Assembly (NCBI RefSeq): GCF_029428675.1
Contig: NZ_JAJNEL010000002.1
Location: forward strand, 186,001 to 250,000
Source: Streptomyces sp. JH14
GTDB taxonomy: Bacteria; Actinomycetota; Actinomycetes; Streptomycetales; Streptomycetaceae
Length of the DNA: 64,000 nt
Direction of reading: 5' to 3'
A program made the translations under genes and the position numbers. Below, piece by piece: positions 18,517 through 28,108 of the stretch (positions are counted from its first letter, which is position 1; each line of letters begins with the position of its first letter). The notes under the pieces were generated by a model. The model saw only the letters and a program-made list of their open reading frames with translations, ran no database searches and was not told the DNA's origin.

Positions 18517-19496
18517 CGACTCTCCTGGAAACGGACAAGAACAGCGGCCGTACGGAAGGGCCCGCGACGGCCCCCGCCGAGACACCCCTCCAACGCGCGC
18601 TGCGGATCGAACCCCGCCCCGTGTGGGAGGAGGAACCCACCAAGGCGGGCATCGCGTTCAAGGGCTTCGGTCTCGTCGCGATCTGCGCGGTGGTGCTCAT
18701 CCCCCTGTGGGTGGTGATCGTCACCAGCCTCTCCGACACGAAGACGATCAACGACGCGGGCGGTCTGGTCATCTGGCCGAAGACCGTCACCTTCGTCGCG
18801 TACAAGGAGCTGCTCGGCGGCGGCACCGTCACCCGGGCCGCACTGGTGAGCGTCGGCCTGACCGTCGTCGGTACGGCGTTCAGCATGGTGATCTCGGTGC
18901 TCTGCGCCTACGGGCTGAGCCGGCGGGACTCCTTCGCGCACAGCAAGCTGCTGATGACGCTGATGGCGACGATGTTCTTCGGCGCCGGGCTCATCCCCAC
19001 CTATCTGCTGGTCACGGGCATCGGACTGAGCAACAGCTACTGGTCGATGATCCTGCCCAGCGCGATCAGCGTCTTCAACATCCTGGTGCTGCGCGGCTTC
19101 TTCATGGACACCGCACCCGAACTGATCGACGCGGCCCGGATCGACGGCGCGGGCGAGTGGCGGATCCTGCTGCAGATCGTCATGCCACTGTCCCGCGCGG
19201 TGATCGCGGTGATCTCGCTCTTCTACGCGGTCGGCTACTGGAGCCAGTGGTTCAACGCGATGCTCTACATCCAGGACAGCGAGAAGTACCCGCTCCAGAT
19301 GATCCTGCGTCAGCTCGTCCTCCAGCACCAGGTGCCGCCGGGCGCCATGGGTGCGGCGGTCAGCAGTGGGCAGATCAACAGCCTTGCCGTGCAGATGGCG
19401 GTGATGGTGCTGGCGCTGATCCCGGTCGCGGTGCTGTCGCCGTTCGTCCAGAAGCACTTCCAGAAGGGCATGCTCACGGGCGCCGTGAAGGGCTGA
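18513..19496 (+). CDS. CUT1 ABC permease 2
   Basis: A 327-residue inner-membrane permease that pairs with the preceding one. A cytoplasmic N terminus of about 45 residues is followed by six predicted helices. The EAA loop ELIDAARIDGAGEWRILLQ lies at about 206-224. The ATG overlaps the upstream TGA by one base, giving translational coupling. The protein ends HFQKGMLTGAVKG, typical of this subgroup (YtcP-like). The GH74 gene follows after 67 nt. Confidence 0.92.
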   Translation: MTTLLETDKNSGRTEGPATAPAETPLQRALRIEPRPVWEEEPTKAGIAFKGFGLVAICAVVLIPLWVVIVTSLSDTKTINDAGGLVIWPKTVTFVAYKELLGGGTVTRAALVSVGLTVVGTAFSMVISVLCAYGLSRRDSFAHSKLLMTLMATMFFGAGLIPTYLLVTGIGLSNSYWSMILPSAISVFNILVLRGFFMDTAPELIDAARIDGAGEWRILLQIVMPLSRAVIAVISLFYAVGYWSQWFNAMLYIQDSEKYPLQMILRQLVLQHQVPPGAMGAAVSSGQINSLAVQMAVMVLALIPVAVLSPFVQKHFQKGMLTGAVKG

Positions 19497-19563
19497 CCCG
19501 CAGCACGGACCCCGCATCGCACAGCTCACCCTCTTCCCCCCTCCCCACCGGAAGGTGTCCGCC

Positions 19564-21819
19564 ATGCGCGTTTCGTCCGCGCCCACGCCCAGCCGTCGTA
19601 CCGTGCTCGCCGGAGCAGCTGTCGCCGCAGCGGCTGCGGCTCTGCCGGTCGCGGCACCCGCCGCTGCGGCGAACCGGCACAAGGCCGAGGGCGCTCAGGC
19701 CCACCTGTGGCGCACGGCCGCGATCGGCGGCACCGGCTTCGTCACCGGCCTGCTGTTCCACCCGACGGTCCGGGGCCTGGCGTACGCCCGTACCGACATC
19801 GGCGGCGCCTACCGCTGGGACGACCGGCAGGCCCGATGGATCCCGCTCACCGACCAGGTGGGCTGGGACGACTGGAATCTGCTCGGTGTCGAGGCCCTGG
19901 CCGTGGACCCGGCCCACCCCGATCGCCTGTATCTCGCACTCGGTACGTACGCCCAGTCGTGGGCCGGACCGGGTGCGGTGCTGCGGTCCGAGGACCGGGG
20001 GACGACGTGGGTGCGCACGGACCTGACCGTACGGCTCGGGGCGAACGAGGACGGCCGGGGCGCCGGTGAGCGGCTGCTCGTCGACCCGCGCGACAGTGAG
20101 CAGCTCTGGCTCGGCACGCGTCACGACGGACTGCTGCGCTCCACGGACCGGGGTGCCACCTGGGCGGCGGCGGACTTCCCCGCCACGCCGTCGGCGACCG
20201 GCCAGGGCATCACGTTCCTGGTCGCCGCGGGCCGCACGGTGTACGCGGGCTGGGGCGACGGCGGCACCCCGCTCTACCGTACGAATGCCTCCGGCGGCTG
20301 GGAGGCGGTGCCCGGTCAGCCGTCCGGTGGCGCCGCGGCGTCCCGGGTACCGATCCGGGCGGCGTACGACTCCAAGGCCCATGCCCTGTACGTCACGTAC
20401 GCCGATGCGCCCGGACCCAACGGACAGTCCGACGGCTCGGTGCACCGCCTCGACACAGTGACGGGCAGCTGGACGGATGTCACTCCGGTGGCGCCGGACT
20501 CCGGTTCCGGGGACGGCTTCGGATACGGCGGGGTCGCCGTCGACGCCCGACGGGCCGGCACGGTGGTCGTCACCACCAACAACCGGTGGTCGCAGATCGA
20601 CACCGTGTTCCGTTCCACCGACGGCGGCGCCACCTGGACGTCCCTCAAGGACACGGCGGTCCTGGATGTGTCGGAGACGCCGTATCTGCGCTGGGGCGGG
20701 GACTCCGCCAAGTTCGGCTGGTGGATCCAGGCCGTCGCCGTCGACCCGTACGACTCGCGGCACATCGTGTTCGGCACCGGCGCCACGGTCTTCGGGACCC
20801 GCGATCTCGTCCACTGGGCGCCGCAGATCCGCGGCCTGGAGGAGTCCGCGGTGAAGTTCCTGATCGCCCCGCCGACGGGCGGCGCCCGACTGCTCAGCGG
20901 GCTGGGCGACATCGGCGTGATGTACCACGAGTCGCTGACCGCGTCCCCGTCCCGCGGCATGGCGTCGAACCCGGTCTTCGGTACGGCCACCGGTCTCGCT
21001 CTGGCCGCCCTCAAGCCCTCCTATGTCGTACGGACGGGCTGGCCGTCCGGCTCGGCCGCGGCGGGAGCGTACTCGAACGACGGCGGCAGCAGCTGGCAGC
21101 CGTTCGCCGCCCAGCCGGATATCGCGGCCTCGGCGCCCGGACCGGTCGCGGTCGCGGCGGACGGAGCCACCCTGCTCTGGTCGTTCATCCACTGGGACGG
21201 CACGAAGTATCCGGCGCACCGCTCCACGGACAACGGCGCGACATGGACCGAGGTGACCACCTTCCCCAAGGGAGGCACACCGGTCGCCGATCCGCTCGAC
21301 CCGACGCGCTTCTATGTGTACGACACGGACACCGGCGCGGTCTTCCGCTCCACGGACTCCGGTGCCACCTTCACCCGGGGTGCGAGTCACCTTCCTTCCG
21401 GTGACGTCCAGTTCAAAATCGCCGCCGCACCCGGACGCAGCGGCGACCTGTGGCTGTCGGCGAAGGACAACGGCCTGTTCCGCTCCACGGACGGCGGAAT
21501 GACCTTCACCTCCGTGCCGGGCTGCCAGGCCTCGCACACGCTCGGCTTCGGCGCGGCCGCGCCCGCCGCCGGCAGGCACTCCGGCCGCGGGGCACGCGCC
21601 TGCTACCCGGCGGTCTTCCAGACCGGACGGGTCTCCGCAACCTTCGACGGGGTGGCGGTGCTGCGCTCGGACGATGCGGGCGTCACCTGGGTCCGGATCA
21701 ACGACGACAGCCACCAGTGGGGCTGGACCGGTGAAGTGATCACCGGCGACCCCCGTGTCCACGGCCGGGTCTACCTGGGCACCAACGGCCGCGGCATCCA
21801 GTACGCGGACCCGGAATGA
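19564..21819 (+). CDS. Secreted GH74 xyloglucanase
   Basis: A 751-residue enzyme that would cut the beta-1,4-glucan backbone of xyloglucan outside the cell. A Tat signal (PSRRTVLAGAAVAAAAAAL) ends near residue 38. The catalytic part is a double seven-bladed propeller, seen as repeated Asp-box motifs such as STDRGATW, STDGGATW, STDNGATW, STDSGATF and SDDAGVTW. The N-terminal YARTDIGGAYRW carries one conserved catalytic Asp of the family; the second is expected near FYVYDTDTGAVFRS. No C-terminal carbohydrate-binding module is present. The ATG at 19564 sits 8 nt after GGAAGG and is preferred over the GTG at 19555. It overlaps the GH42 gene start. Confidence 0.94.
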   Translation: MRVSSAPTPSRRTVLAGAAVAAAAAALPVAAPAAAANRHKAEGAQAHLWRTAAIGGTGFVTGLLFHPTVRGLAYARTDIGGAYRWDDRQARWIPLTDQVGWDDWNLLGVEALAVDPAHPDRLYLALGTYAQSWAGPGAVLRSEDRGTTWVRTDLTVRLGANEDGRGAGERLLVDPRDSEQLWLGTRHDGLLRSTDRGATWAAADFPATPSATGQGITFLVAAGRTVYAGWGDGGTPLYRTNASGGWEAVPGQPSGGAAASRVPIRAAYDSKAHALYVTYADAPGPNGQSDGSVHRLDTVTGSWTDVTPVAPDSGSGDGFGYGGVAVDARRAGTVVVTTNNRWSQIDTVFRSTDGGATWTSLKDTAVLDVSETPYLRWGGDSAKFGWWIQAVAVDPYDSRHIVFGTGATVFGTRDLVHWAPQIRGLEESAVKFLIAPPTGGARLLSGLGDIGVMYHESLTASPSRGMASNPVFGTATGLALAALKPSYVVRTGWPSGSAAAGAYSNDGGSSWQPFAAQPDIAASAPGPVAVAADGATLLWSFIHWDGTKYPAHRSTDNGATWTEVTTFPKGGTPVADPLDPTRFYVYDTDTGAVFRSTDSGATFTRGASHLPSGDVQFKIAAAPGRSGDLWLSAKDNGLFRSTDGGMTFTSVPGCQASHTLGFGAAAPAAGRHSGRGARACYPAVFQTGRVSATFDGVAVLRSDDAGVTWVRINDDSHQWGWTGEVITGDPRVHGRVYLGTNGRGIQYADPE

Positions 21820-23810
21820 GGATCGAGAAGTCCATGCCGTCCCTGCGCGACGCAGCCCGTGGCCGCATTCTCTTCGGCGGCGACTACAACCCCGAGCAGT
21901 GGCCCGAGGAGGTGTGGGAGGACGACGTCCGGCTGATGAAGGAGGCCGGGGTCAACTCCGTCACCCTCGGGGTGTTCTCGTGGGCGAAGATCGAACCACG
22001 CCCCGGAGCACGGGAGTTCGGCTGGCTTGACCGGCTGATGGAACTGCTGCACGCCCATGGCATCGGCGTCGTGCTCGCCACACCGACCGCGTCCCCGCCG
22101 CCGTGGATGGGGGCGCAGCACCCGGAGACGCTGCCGCGCGCCGAGGACGGGGCGATCGTCTGGTACGGGTCGCGGCAGCAGTTCTGCGCGAGTTCGCCGG
22201 TCTACCGGCGTTACGCGGCGTCCCTCACCGAGGACCTGGCGGCACGGTACGCCGGCCATCCGGCGCTGACCGTGTGGCACATCAACAACGAGTACTGCAC
22301 GCACTGCTGGTGCGACGCGACCGCCGCGCACTTCCGTGACTGGCTGCGCGACCGCTACGACTCCGTCGACGGGCTCAACGAGGCCTGGGGAACGGCCTTC
22401 TGGAGTCAGCGTTACGACACCTGGGCGGAGATCCTGCCGCCGCGGAAGGCGCAGTACATGCACAACCCGGCGCAGGTGCTGGACTTCAAGCGGTTCACGT
22501 CCGACGCCCTGATGGAGTGCTACATGGCGGAGCGCGACATCGTGGCCCGGCACACCCCCCACATTCCGGTGACGACCAACTTCATGCCGTTGTGGTCGGG
22601 GCAGGACGCCTGGGCGTGGTCCGCGCAGGAGGACATCGTCTCGGTCGACGTCTATCCCGACCCGAAGGACCCGTTGGGCGGCCAGTACAACGCGATGCTC
22701 GCCGATATGACGCGCTCGCAGGCCGCAGGGCCGTGGATGCTGATGGAACAGGCCGCGGGCGCGGTGAACTGGCGGGGCGTCAACCATCCCAAGCCGGCCG
22801 GCCTCAACCGGCTCTGGTCGCTCCAGTCCGTGGCGCGCGGCGCCGATGCCGTCTGCTACTTCCAGTGGCGCCAGTCCCGTCAGGGCTCCGAGAAGTTCCA
22901 CTCGGGAATGGTCACGCACGCCGGCGAGCACGGCCGCACGTTCCGGGAGATCAAGCAGCTCGGGGCCGAACTGGCAACGATAGGGACAGCGGTGAGCGGC
23001 ACGGACGTGCCGGACGATGTGGCGGTCCTGCACGACTGGGACTCCTGGTGGGCGGGCTCCCAGGAGGGTCGGCCCTCCTCCCTCCTCGACTACCCGCAGA
23101 CGGTTCAGAGCTGGCACCGGGCTCTGTGGGAGAGCGGTGTCGCCACCGGATTCGCCCGCCCCGAGGACGACTTGACCCGCTTCCGGATGGTGGTCGTACC
23201 CCAGCTGTATCTGCTGACGGACACCGCGATCGACAACCTCGTCTCCTACGCACGCGGCGGCGGGACACTGGTCTGCGGCTTCTTCACCGGGGTCGCCGAC
23301 CCGGACGACCGGATCCGCCCGGGCGGCATGGACGCGCGGCTGCGCACGCTGTTCGGTATCCGCACGCTCCACGAGTGGTGGCCGCTCGACGCGGACACGA
23401 CAGTGGAGTGCGACGGCTTCCGGGCCACGGTCTGGTCCGAGGAACTGGAGGCGGAACCGGGTGCGGAGGTCGTCTCCGCCTACCGGGGCGGCGAGCTGGA
23501 CGGACTGCCCGCCGTGCTGCGCAAGGACCGCGCGTACTACGTGTCCACGCTCCCCGAGCCGCAGGCCCTGCGTGCCCTGCTAGGCCGGGTGGCGGCCGAG
23601 GCGGGGGCGGCGCCCGTGCTGGCCGGGCTGCCCGAAGGTGTGGAGGCGGTGCGCCGAGGCGAGCTGCTGTTCCTGCTGCACCACGGCCGTGGCAGCGTCA
23701 CCGTGCCGGTTCCCGGCGCGTACGTGGACCTGCTGACCGGGAAGACCGTCGACGGCAACGTGGAGCTGGGCCGCTACGGCGTGGCCGTACTGCGTGGCGC
23801 GACACCGTGA
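21816..23810 (+). CDS. Beta-galactosidase, GH42
   Basis: A 664-residue cytoplasmic enzyme that would remove beta-linked galactose from imported xyloglucan oligosaccharides. The opening FGGDYNPEQWP is a GH42 signature. The acid/base Glu is in WHINNEYC (about residue 156) and the nucleophile Glu in WMLMEQAAG (about 311). The Cys cluster CTHCWC just after the acid/base resembles the metal-binding cysteines of other GH42 members. The C-terminal part has the trimerisation (glutamine-amidotransferase-like) and beta domains. The start ATG overlaps the GH74 stop codon; MPSLRD at 21834 is an alternative. Confidence 0.94.
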   Translation: MRIEKSMPSLRDAARGRILFGGDYNPEQWPEEVWEDDVRLMKEAGVNSVTLGVFSWAKIEPRPGAREFGWLDRLMELLHAHGIGVVLATPTASPPPWMGAQHPETLPRAEDGAIVWYGSRQQFCASSPVYRRYAASLTEDLAARYAGHPALTVWHINNEYCTHCWCDATAAHFRDWLRDRYDSVDGLNEAWGTAFWSQRYDTWAEILPPRKAQYMHNPAQVLDFKRFTSDALMECYMAERDIVARHTPHIPVTTNFMPLWSGQDAWAWSAQEDIVSVDVYPDPKDPLGGQYNAMLADMTRSQAAGPWMLMEQAAGAVNWRGVNHPKPAGLNRLWSLQSVARGADAVCYFQWRQSRQGSEKFHSGMVTHAGEHGRTFREIKQLGAELATIGTAVSGTDVPDDVAVLHDWDSWWAGSQEGRPSSLLDYPQTVQSWHRALWESGVATGFARPEDDLTRFRMVVVPQLYLLTDTAIDNLVSYARGGGTLVCGFFTGVADPDDRIRPGGMDARLRTLFGIRTLHEWWPLDADTTVECDGFRATVWSEELEAEPGAEVVSAYRGGELDGLPAVLRKDRAYYVSTLPEPQALRALLGRVAAEAGAAPVLAGLPEGVEAVRRGELLFLLHHGRGSVTVPVPGAYVDLLTGKTVDGNVELGRYGVAVLRGATP

Positions 23811-26101
23811 GGAGCCGTGCGGCGGCCGATGTCCCGGGCCGCGACGGTACGTGGGAACCACGCCCCGCCGTGCGTTGGGAGGACGCCTTCCTCGGCGGCA
23901 ACGGCCGGCACGGCGCCATGGTGTACGGGGATCCCGTCGACGACCGGGTCATCGTCAACCACCACACCCTGGTCCGTCCCAACGGCAGCGAGCACGCCCG
24001 CCCGCCCGAGCTCGCCGACGGGCTGAAGCAGCTGCAGGATGCTCTGCTGGCCGGGGACACGGCGGCGGCCGAGCGGTTCGGGGCTGATCACCCGCTGCTG
24101 TGGGTCCAGCCGTTCCACCCCGCGTTCCAGACCCGGGTCCGCCGCACTCCTTACCCCGCCGCTCACCACGCGGGGGCGACCCGCTACCGCCGCACCGTCG
24201 ACTTCGCCACCGGGGAGATCCGCGCGTCGCACGACGACTGGCGCAGCCAGGTCTTCGTCTCGCGGGCCGATGATGTGGTCGTCCAGCGCATCGCCGGCTT
24301 CGGGCCGGCCGCGGAGGTGACCCTGGACCACGCGCTGCCCGGCGCACCGCCGCATCTCGCCATCGGGCGCAGCACCGTACTGACCGCCGACGGTGCCCGG
24401 TTGGCACTCCGGGTGGGCTACCCGGACAGCGAGCTCGCCTACACCGGCGTCACGACGGCCCGGGTGGACAGCGGCACGGTGACGGTGTCCGGCGAGGGCA
24501 TCCGTATCGAGGGGGCACGGAGCCTGCTCCTGCTGACCCGGGTGCGACGCCATGCGGGCGACCTGGACCTCAGCGAGGAATGGGCGGCGCTGCCGGACGA
24601 CGACTTCGCCACGCTGTTCGCCCGGCATCAGCCCCTGCACCGCACCGCCTACGAGCGCACCACGCTCACCCTGCATGCCGGCGCATGCCAACGGGAGCTG
24701 CCCGGAAGCGAGCTGATCCGGCTCTCCGGAAGCCCCGCACTTCTGGAGCGGCTGTTCGCGGCGGGCCGCTACCATCTGCTCTCCGCCTCCGGGGAGCTCC
24801 CACCGCGTCTGACCGGTCTCTGGACCGGCGACTGGGACACGGCCTGGTCCGGCGCGTTCACCACCAACGCCAATCTCAACCTGCAGATCGCATCGGCCGC
24901 AGCGGCTGCGCTTCCCGAGGTCTCCGAAGCCCATGCCCGTCTGGTCCACGGCCAGTTGGACGACTGGCGGGACAATGCGCGCGCGATCTTCGGCGCCAGG
25001 GGGATCGTCGCCCCGTCCCACACCGACGGCGCGTCCGGCCACACCCGCCACTTCCAGCGCGCCTATCCGCTGCATCTGTGGACAGCGGGTGCCGACTGGC
25101 TGCTGCAACCGCTCCTCGAACACGAGGAGACCACCGGCGTCACCGACCCGCTTCTGACCGATGCACTGGTCGAAGTCGCCGAGTTCTACGAGGACTTCCT
25201 CACCCGGCACACCCCGGACGGCGCCCTTGTGGTGGTTCCCTCGTACTCACCGGAGAACCGCCCGGCCAACGCGAGCTGGGGAACGGTCAACGCCACCATG
25301 GACATCGCGGCAGCCCGTCACGCCCTGACGACAGCCGCCGACCGCTCCCCCGGACACCCCGCCGCCACCGGATGGCGCACCCTCGCCGGCCGGCTCCCCC
25401 GGTTTCTCGTCAACGAGGACGGGGCCCTCGCCGAATGGTCGTGGCCCGGCCTGCACGAGACGTACGACCACCGCCACCTCAGCCACCTCTACCCGGTGTG
25501 GCCGCTGACCACGATCAACCCGTACGACACCCCGGAGCTGGCCCACGCCGCACACCGCGCACTTGAACTGCGCGGATCGGAGAACGACTCCGCCCACGGC
25601 CATCTGCACCAGGCCCTGATCGCGGCCCGGCTCCGGGACGGCCGGCGGGTCCAGGACGCGCTGGGAGCCGTACTGGCGGGCGACTACTTCCACACCTCGC
25701 TGATGAGCGCCCACTATCCGGCCCGCAATGTCTACAACGCGGATGCCGCCCATGCGCTGCCCGCGGTGGTCGTCGAGATGCTCGTCCAGTCCGCACCGGA
25801 CCGACTCGTCCTGCTGCCCGCTCTTCCCGCCGGATATCCGGCCGGTGAACTGCGCGGCGTACGGACCAGGTTCGGGGCCCGTCTGGATCTTTCCTGGTCC
25901 GACGACGGCCATGCCACAGCCGTCCTGCACCCCACCCGTGACGCCCGCGTCGATGTGCGCGCGGGCGACGGGCTCACGCTCTCCGAATCCGTGACACGGC
26001 GCTCCACCGAACCCCCCACCAAGAACTCCGCCGGAACTCCCGTGGCTCTACTGGACCTGACGGCCGGCGTGGACCGCACCCTCGCTCTGAGACCGCGGTA
26101 G
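23807..26101 (+). CDS. GH95 family alpha-L-fucosidase
   Basis: A 764-residue cytoplasmic inverting glycosidase, likely an alpha-1,2-L-fucosidase that trims fucose from the galactose of fucosylated xyloglucan; some GH95 members act on alpha-L-galactose instead. The N-terminal RWEDAFLGGNGRHGAMVYG, central LTGLWTGDWDTAWSGAFTTN, VVVPSYSPENRP and LHETYDHRHLSHLYPVWP are GH95 landmarks; the Asn and Asp residues there belong to the catalytic set. The GTG at 23807 overlaps the GH42 stop (GTGA), so GH74, GH42 and GH95 are one translationally coupled string. No signal peptide. Confidence 0.92.
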   Translation: MRSRAAADVPGRDGTWEPRPAVRWEDAFLGGNGRHGAMVYGDPVDDRVIVNHHTLVRPNGSEHARPPELADGLKQLQDALLAGDTAAAERFGADHPLLWVQPFHPAFQTRVRRTPYPAAHHAGATRYRRTVDFATGEIRASHDDWRSQVFVSRADDVVVQRIAGFGPAAEVTLDHALPGAPPHLAIGRSTVLTADGARLALRVGYPDSELAYTGVTTARVDSGTVTVSGEGIRIEGARSLLLLTRVRRHAGDLDLSEEWAALPDDDFATLFARHQPLHRTAYERTTLTLHAGACQRELPGSELIRLSGSPALLERLFAAGRYHLLSASGELPPRLTGLWTGDWDTAWSGAFTTNANLNLQIASAAAAALPEVSEAHARLVHGQLDDWRDNARAIFGARGIVAPSHTDGASGHTRHFQRAYPLHLWTAGADWLLQPLLEHEETTGVTDPLLTDALVEVAEFYEDFLTRHTPDGALVVVPSYSPENRPANASWGTVNATMDIAAARHALTTAADRSPGHPAATGWRTLAGRLPRFLVNEDGALAEWSWPGLHETYDHRHLSHLYPVWPLTTINPYDTPELAHAAHRALELRGSENDSAHGHLHQALIAARLRDGRRVQDALGAVLAGDYFHTSLMSAHYPARNVYNADAAHALPAVVVEMLVQSAPDRLVLLPALPAGYPAGELRGVRTRFGARLDLSWSDDGHATAVLHPTRDARVDVRAGDGLTLSESVTRRSTEPPTKNSAGTPVALLDLTAGVDRTLALRPR

Positions 26102-26147
26102 CACTTCCCCCCACCCACCCCCCCCCCGCACCATGGAAGGGACACCC

Positions 26148-26855
26148 ATGGCACGACGCACCCTCAGCAGGTTCGTACTGGCACCCGCGGCCGCGGTGGC
26201 CGCCCTGATCGGCTTCGCCGCCGCTCCGGCCCAGGCCGCGATCTGGTCCTCCTCGGACCAGTGGGGCAACTACACCACCAGCGACGGCTACACCCTGTAC
26301 AACAACATCTGGGGTTCGGGCGCGGGCGCCCAGACCATCTGGGCCAACTCCTCCAGCAACTGGGGCGTATGGGCCGACCACCCGCACACGGGCGGCATCA
26401 AGTCCTACCCCAACGCCAAGAAGGTCGTCGGCAAGTCCATCACCTCCCTGGCATCGCTCTCCAGCAACTACAACGTCACCGTCCCGTCGGCCGGTGACTA
26501 CAACACCTCGTACGACATCTGGGACACCGACTACGACTACGAGGTGATGCTCTGGGTCAACTACAACGGCGCCGTCGGCGCCCTCGGCACCTCGCAGGGG
26601 ACGGTGACGCTCGGCGGTCACACGTGGACCGTCTACAAGGGCGACAACGGCTCCAACCAGGTCTTCTCGTTCCTGCGGACCTCGGACTCCACCTCGGGCA
26701 CGGTGAACATCCTGCCGATCCTGAAGTGGATCAAGGACACCAAGGGCTGGTGGGGCAACGAGACCATCGGCGACGTCCAGTTCGGCTACGAGATCACCTC
26801 GTCGGCGGGCGGCCTGGACTTCATGACGAACGGGTTCAGTGTCTCGTCCAGCTGA
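26148..26855 (+). CDS. Secreted GH12 endoglucanase/xyloglucanase
   Basis: A 235-residue secreted enzyme of the beta-jelly-roll GH12 family, cutting internal beta-1,4-glucosyl links. A Sec signal peptide ends at APAQA (residue 29). The nucleophile Glu is in DYEVMLWVN and the acid/base Glu in FGYEITSS near the C terminus; both are intact. There is no linker or carbohydrate-binding module. The ATG at 26148 follows GGAAGGG; an upstream ATG at 26133 overlaps that site. A run of ten C (26118-26127) lies just upstream. It ends the transporter/hydrolase operon, and a strong hairpin follows. Confidence 0.94.
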   Translation: MARRTLSRFVLAPAAAVAALIGFAAAPAQAAIWSSSDQWGNYTTSDGYTLYNNIWGSGAGAQTIWANSSSNWGVWADHPHTGGIKSYPNAKKVVGKSITSLASLSSNYNVTVPSAGDYNTSYDIWDTDYDYEVMLWVNYNGAVGALGTSQGTVTLGGHTWTVYKGDNGSNQVFSFLRTSDSTSGTVNILPILKWIKDTKGWWGNETIGDVQFGYEITSSAGGLDFMTNGFSVSSS

Positions 26856-26869
26856 CCTGCTGACGGAGG

Positions 26870-26895
26870 GAGCCGGCCCTGCTCGGGGCCGGCTC
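26870..26895 (+). terminator. Terminator of the xyloglucan operon
   Basis: Perfect 10-bp stem GAGCCGGCCC (26870-26879) and GGGCCGGCTC (26886-26895) with a 6-nt loop, 15 nt after the GH12 stop and followed by a T-rich patch. Confidence 0.88.
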
Positions 26896-27095
26896 GTTCG
26901 TGTTGTCCGTCTTTTTCCGGACCAAGGACTGGATCGGAAACTGGTCGCCCTGCAGCCGTTCTCCGTCCGTGGGTGAGCCCTGTCCTGTGCTGGGTGGACA
27001 GGACGACGGATCTATCCGATTGCGGACGGAGCCGATGGCTTGACATCGTTCGGGGCGTCGTCCGCGTCTGAATCATGAACTGAGGAGGCATCCGC

Positions 27096-27836
27096 GTGGC
27101 TGTCGATCCGGAACGTCGTCTGGCTCTCCTTGGAGGTGGCTTCTCCACCGATGACGATGGCCTGCTGGATGACTGGGTGCTAGATCAGGTGCGTGCTCCT
27201 CGGCCCAAGGTCTGCTTCGTTCCGACAGCCAGTGGCGACGCCCCCGCTTACGTCGAGCGATTTCTCGCGGCGTACCAGTCACGTCCCTGCGAGCCCAGTG
27301 TCTTGCGGTTGTTCCGGCGGGAGCTCGATGACGACGCTCTGCGAACGTTCCTGCTCTCTCAGGACATCGTCTATGTGGGTGGGGGCAACACCGCGAACCT
27401 GCTGGCGGTGTGGCGCACGCACGGCGTTGACCACATACTGCACGAGGCCTTTGCCGGCGGGACCCTGCTCTGCGGTATCAGTGCCGGCGCCAACTGCTGG
27501 GCCGAGGGCTCGCATACCGACTCCTTCGGGCCGCTGACCCACCTCGCTGACGGGTTGGGCCTGCTGTCCGGCTCGGTCTGCCCCCATTACGACAGTGAGC
27601 CGGGCCGTCGAGCGTCCTATCAGGCGGCCATCGCAACCGGCGAACTTCCGGCCGGTTGGGCAGTGGAGGACGGCGTCGGTGCCCTCTTCACGGGCGGCAG
27701 GTTGACGGACTCGGTGACTCGCACACCTCAGGCCCGTCTGTATCGGGTAGAGCCGGACGGAGGTAGCGGAGTCAAGGAACAAGCCCTGCCATGTCGTCCG
27801 CTCGTCACAGCGCACCGGCCCACTCCGACCGCGTGA
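27096..27836 (+). CDS. Peptidase E-like protein (S51 family)
   Basis: A 246-residue cytoplasmic serine peptidase-like protein. VGGGNTANLL and the nucleophile elbow GISAGANCW (Ser about residue 132) are the S51 signatures; peptidase E cuts Asp-X dipeptides and the related cyanophycinase cuts Asp-Arg links. HYDSEPGRR carries the expected His of the triad. The GTG at 27096 follows a GAGGAGG site. It is a single gene with its own leader and is unrelated to the sugar genes. The 272 bp after it, up to 28108, show no gene. Confidence 0.88.
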   Translation: MAVDPERRLALLGGGFSTDDDGLLDDWVLDQVRAPRPKVCFVPTASGDAPAYVERFLAAYQSRPCEPSVLRLFRRELDDDALRTFLLSQDIVYVGGGNTANLLAVWRTHGVDHILHEAFAGGTLLCGISAGANCWAEGSHTDSFGPLTHLADGLGLLSGSVCPHYDSEPGRRASYQAAIATGELPAGWAVEDGVGALFTGGRLTDSVTRTPQARLYRVEPDGGSGVKEQALPCRPLVTAHRPTPTA

Positions 27837-28108
27837 AGTGGTGATGTGTGAGCCACTGGGCTCTCAGCTGAGAGATTCCGGACCATGAATGCGTTCAGTA
27901 GTGCCATTCCGCGTTCCTCCATGCAGGTGGAGGGGGGCGCGGCGTGCTTGGTAGGTGGGCCGCGCCCTGCGCAGTTTTCAGGGCTGACTTTGTAGCGCAG
28001 CCACCCTCCGCCAACATGGTCCACACCCATCAGGTTCACGACGCCGGGCGGCGAACTCCCCGCGTTCCGCCGCACGGCTGATCCCGTCGGCCGGAACGGA
28101 CCGCGTCC

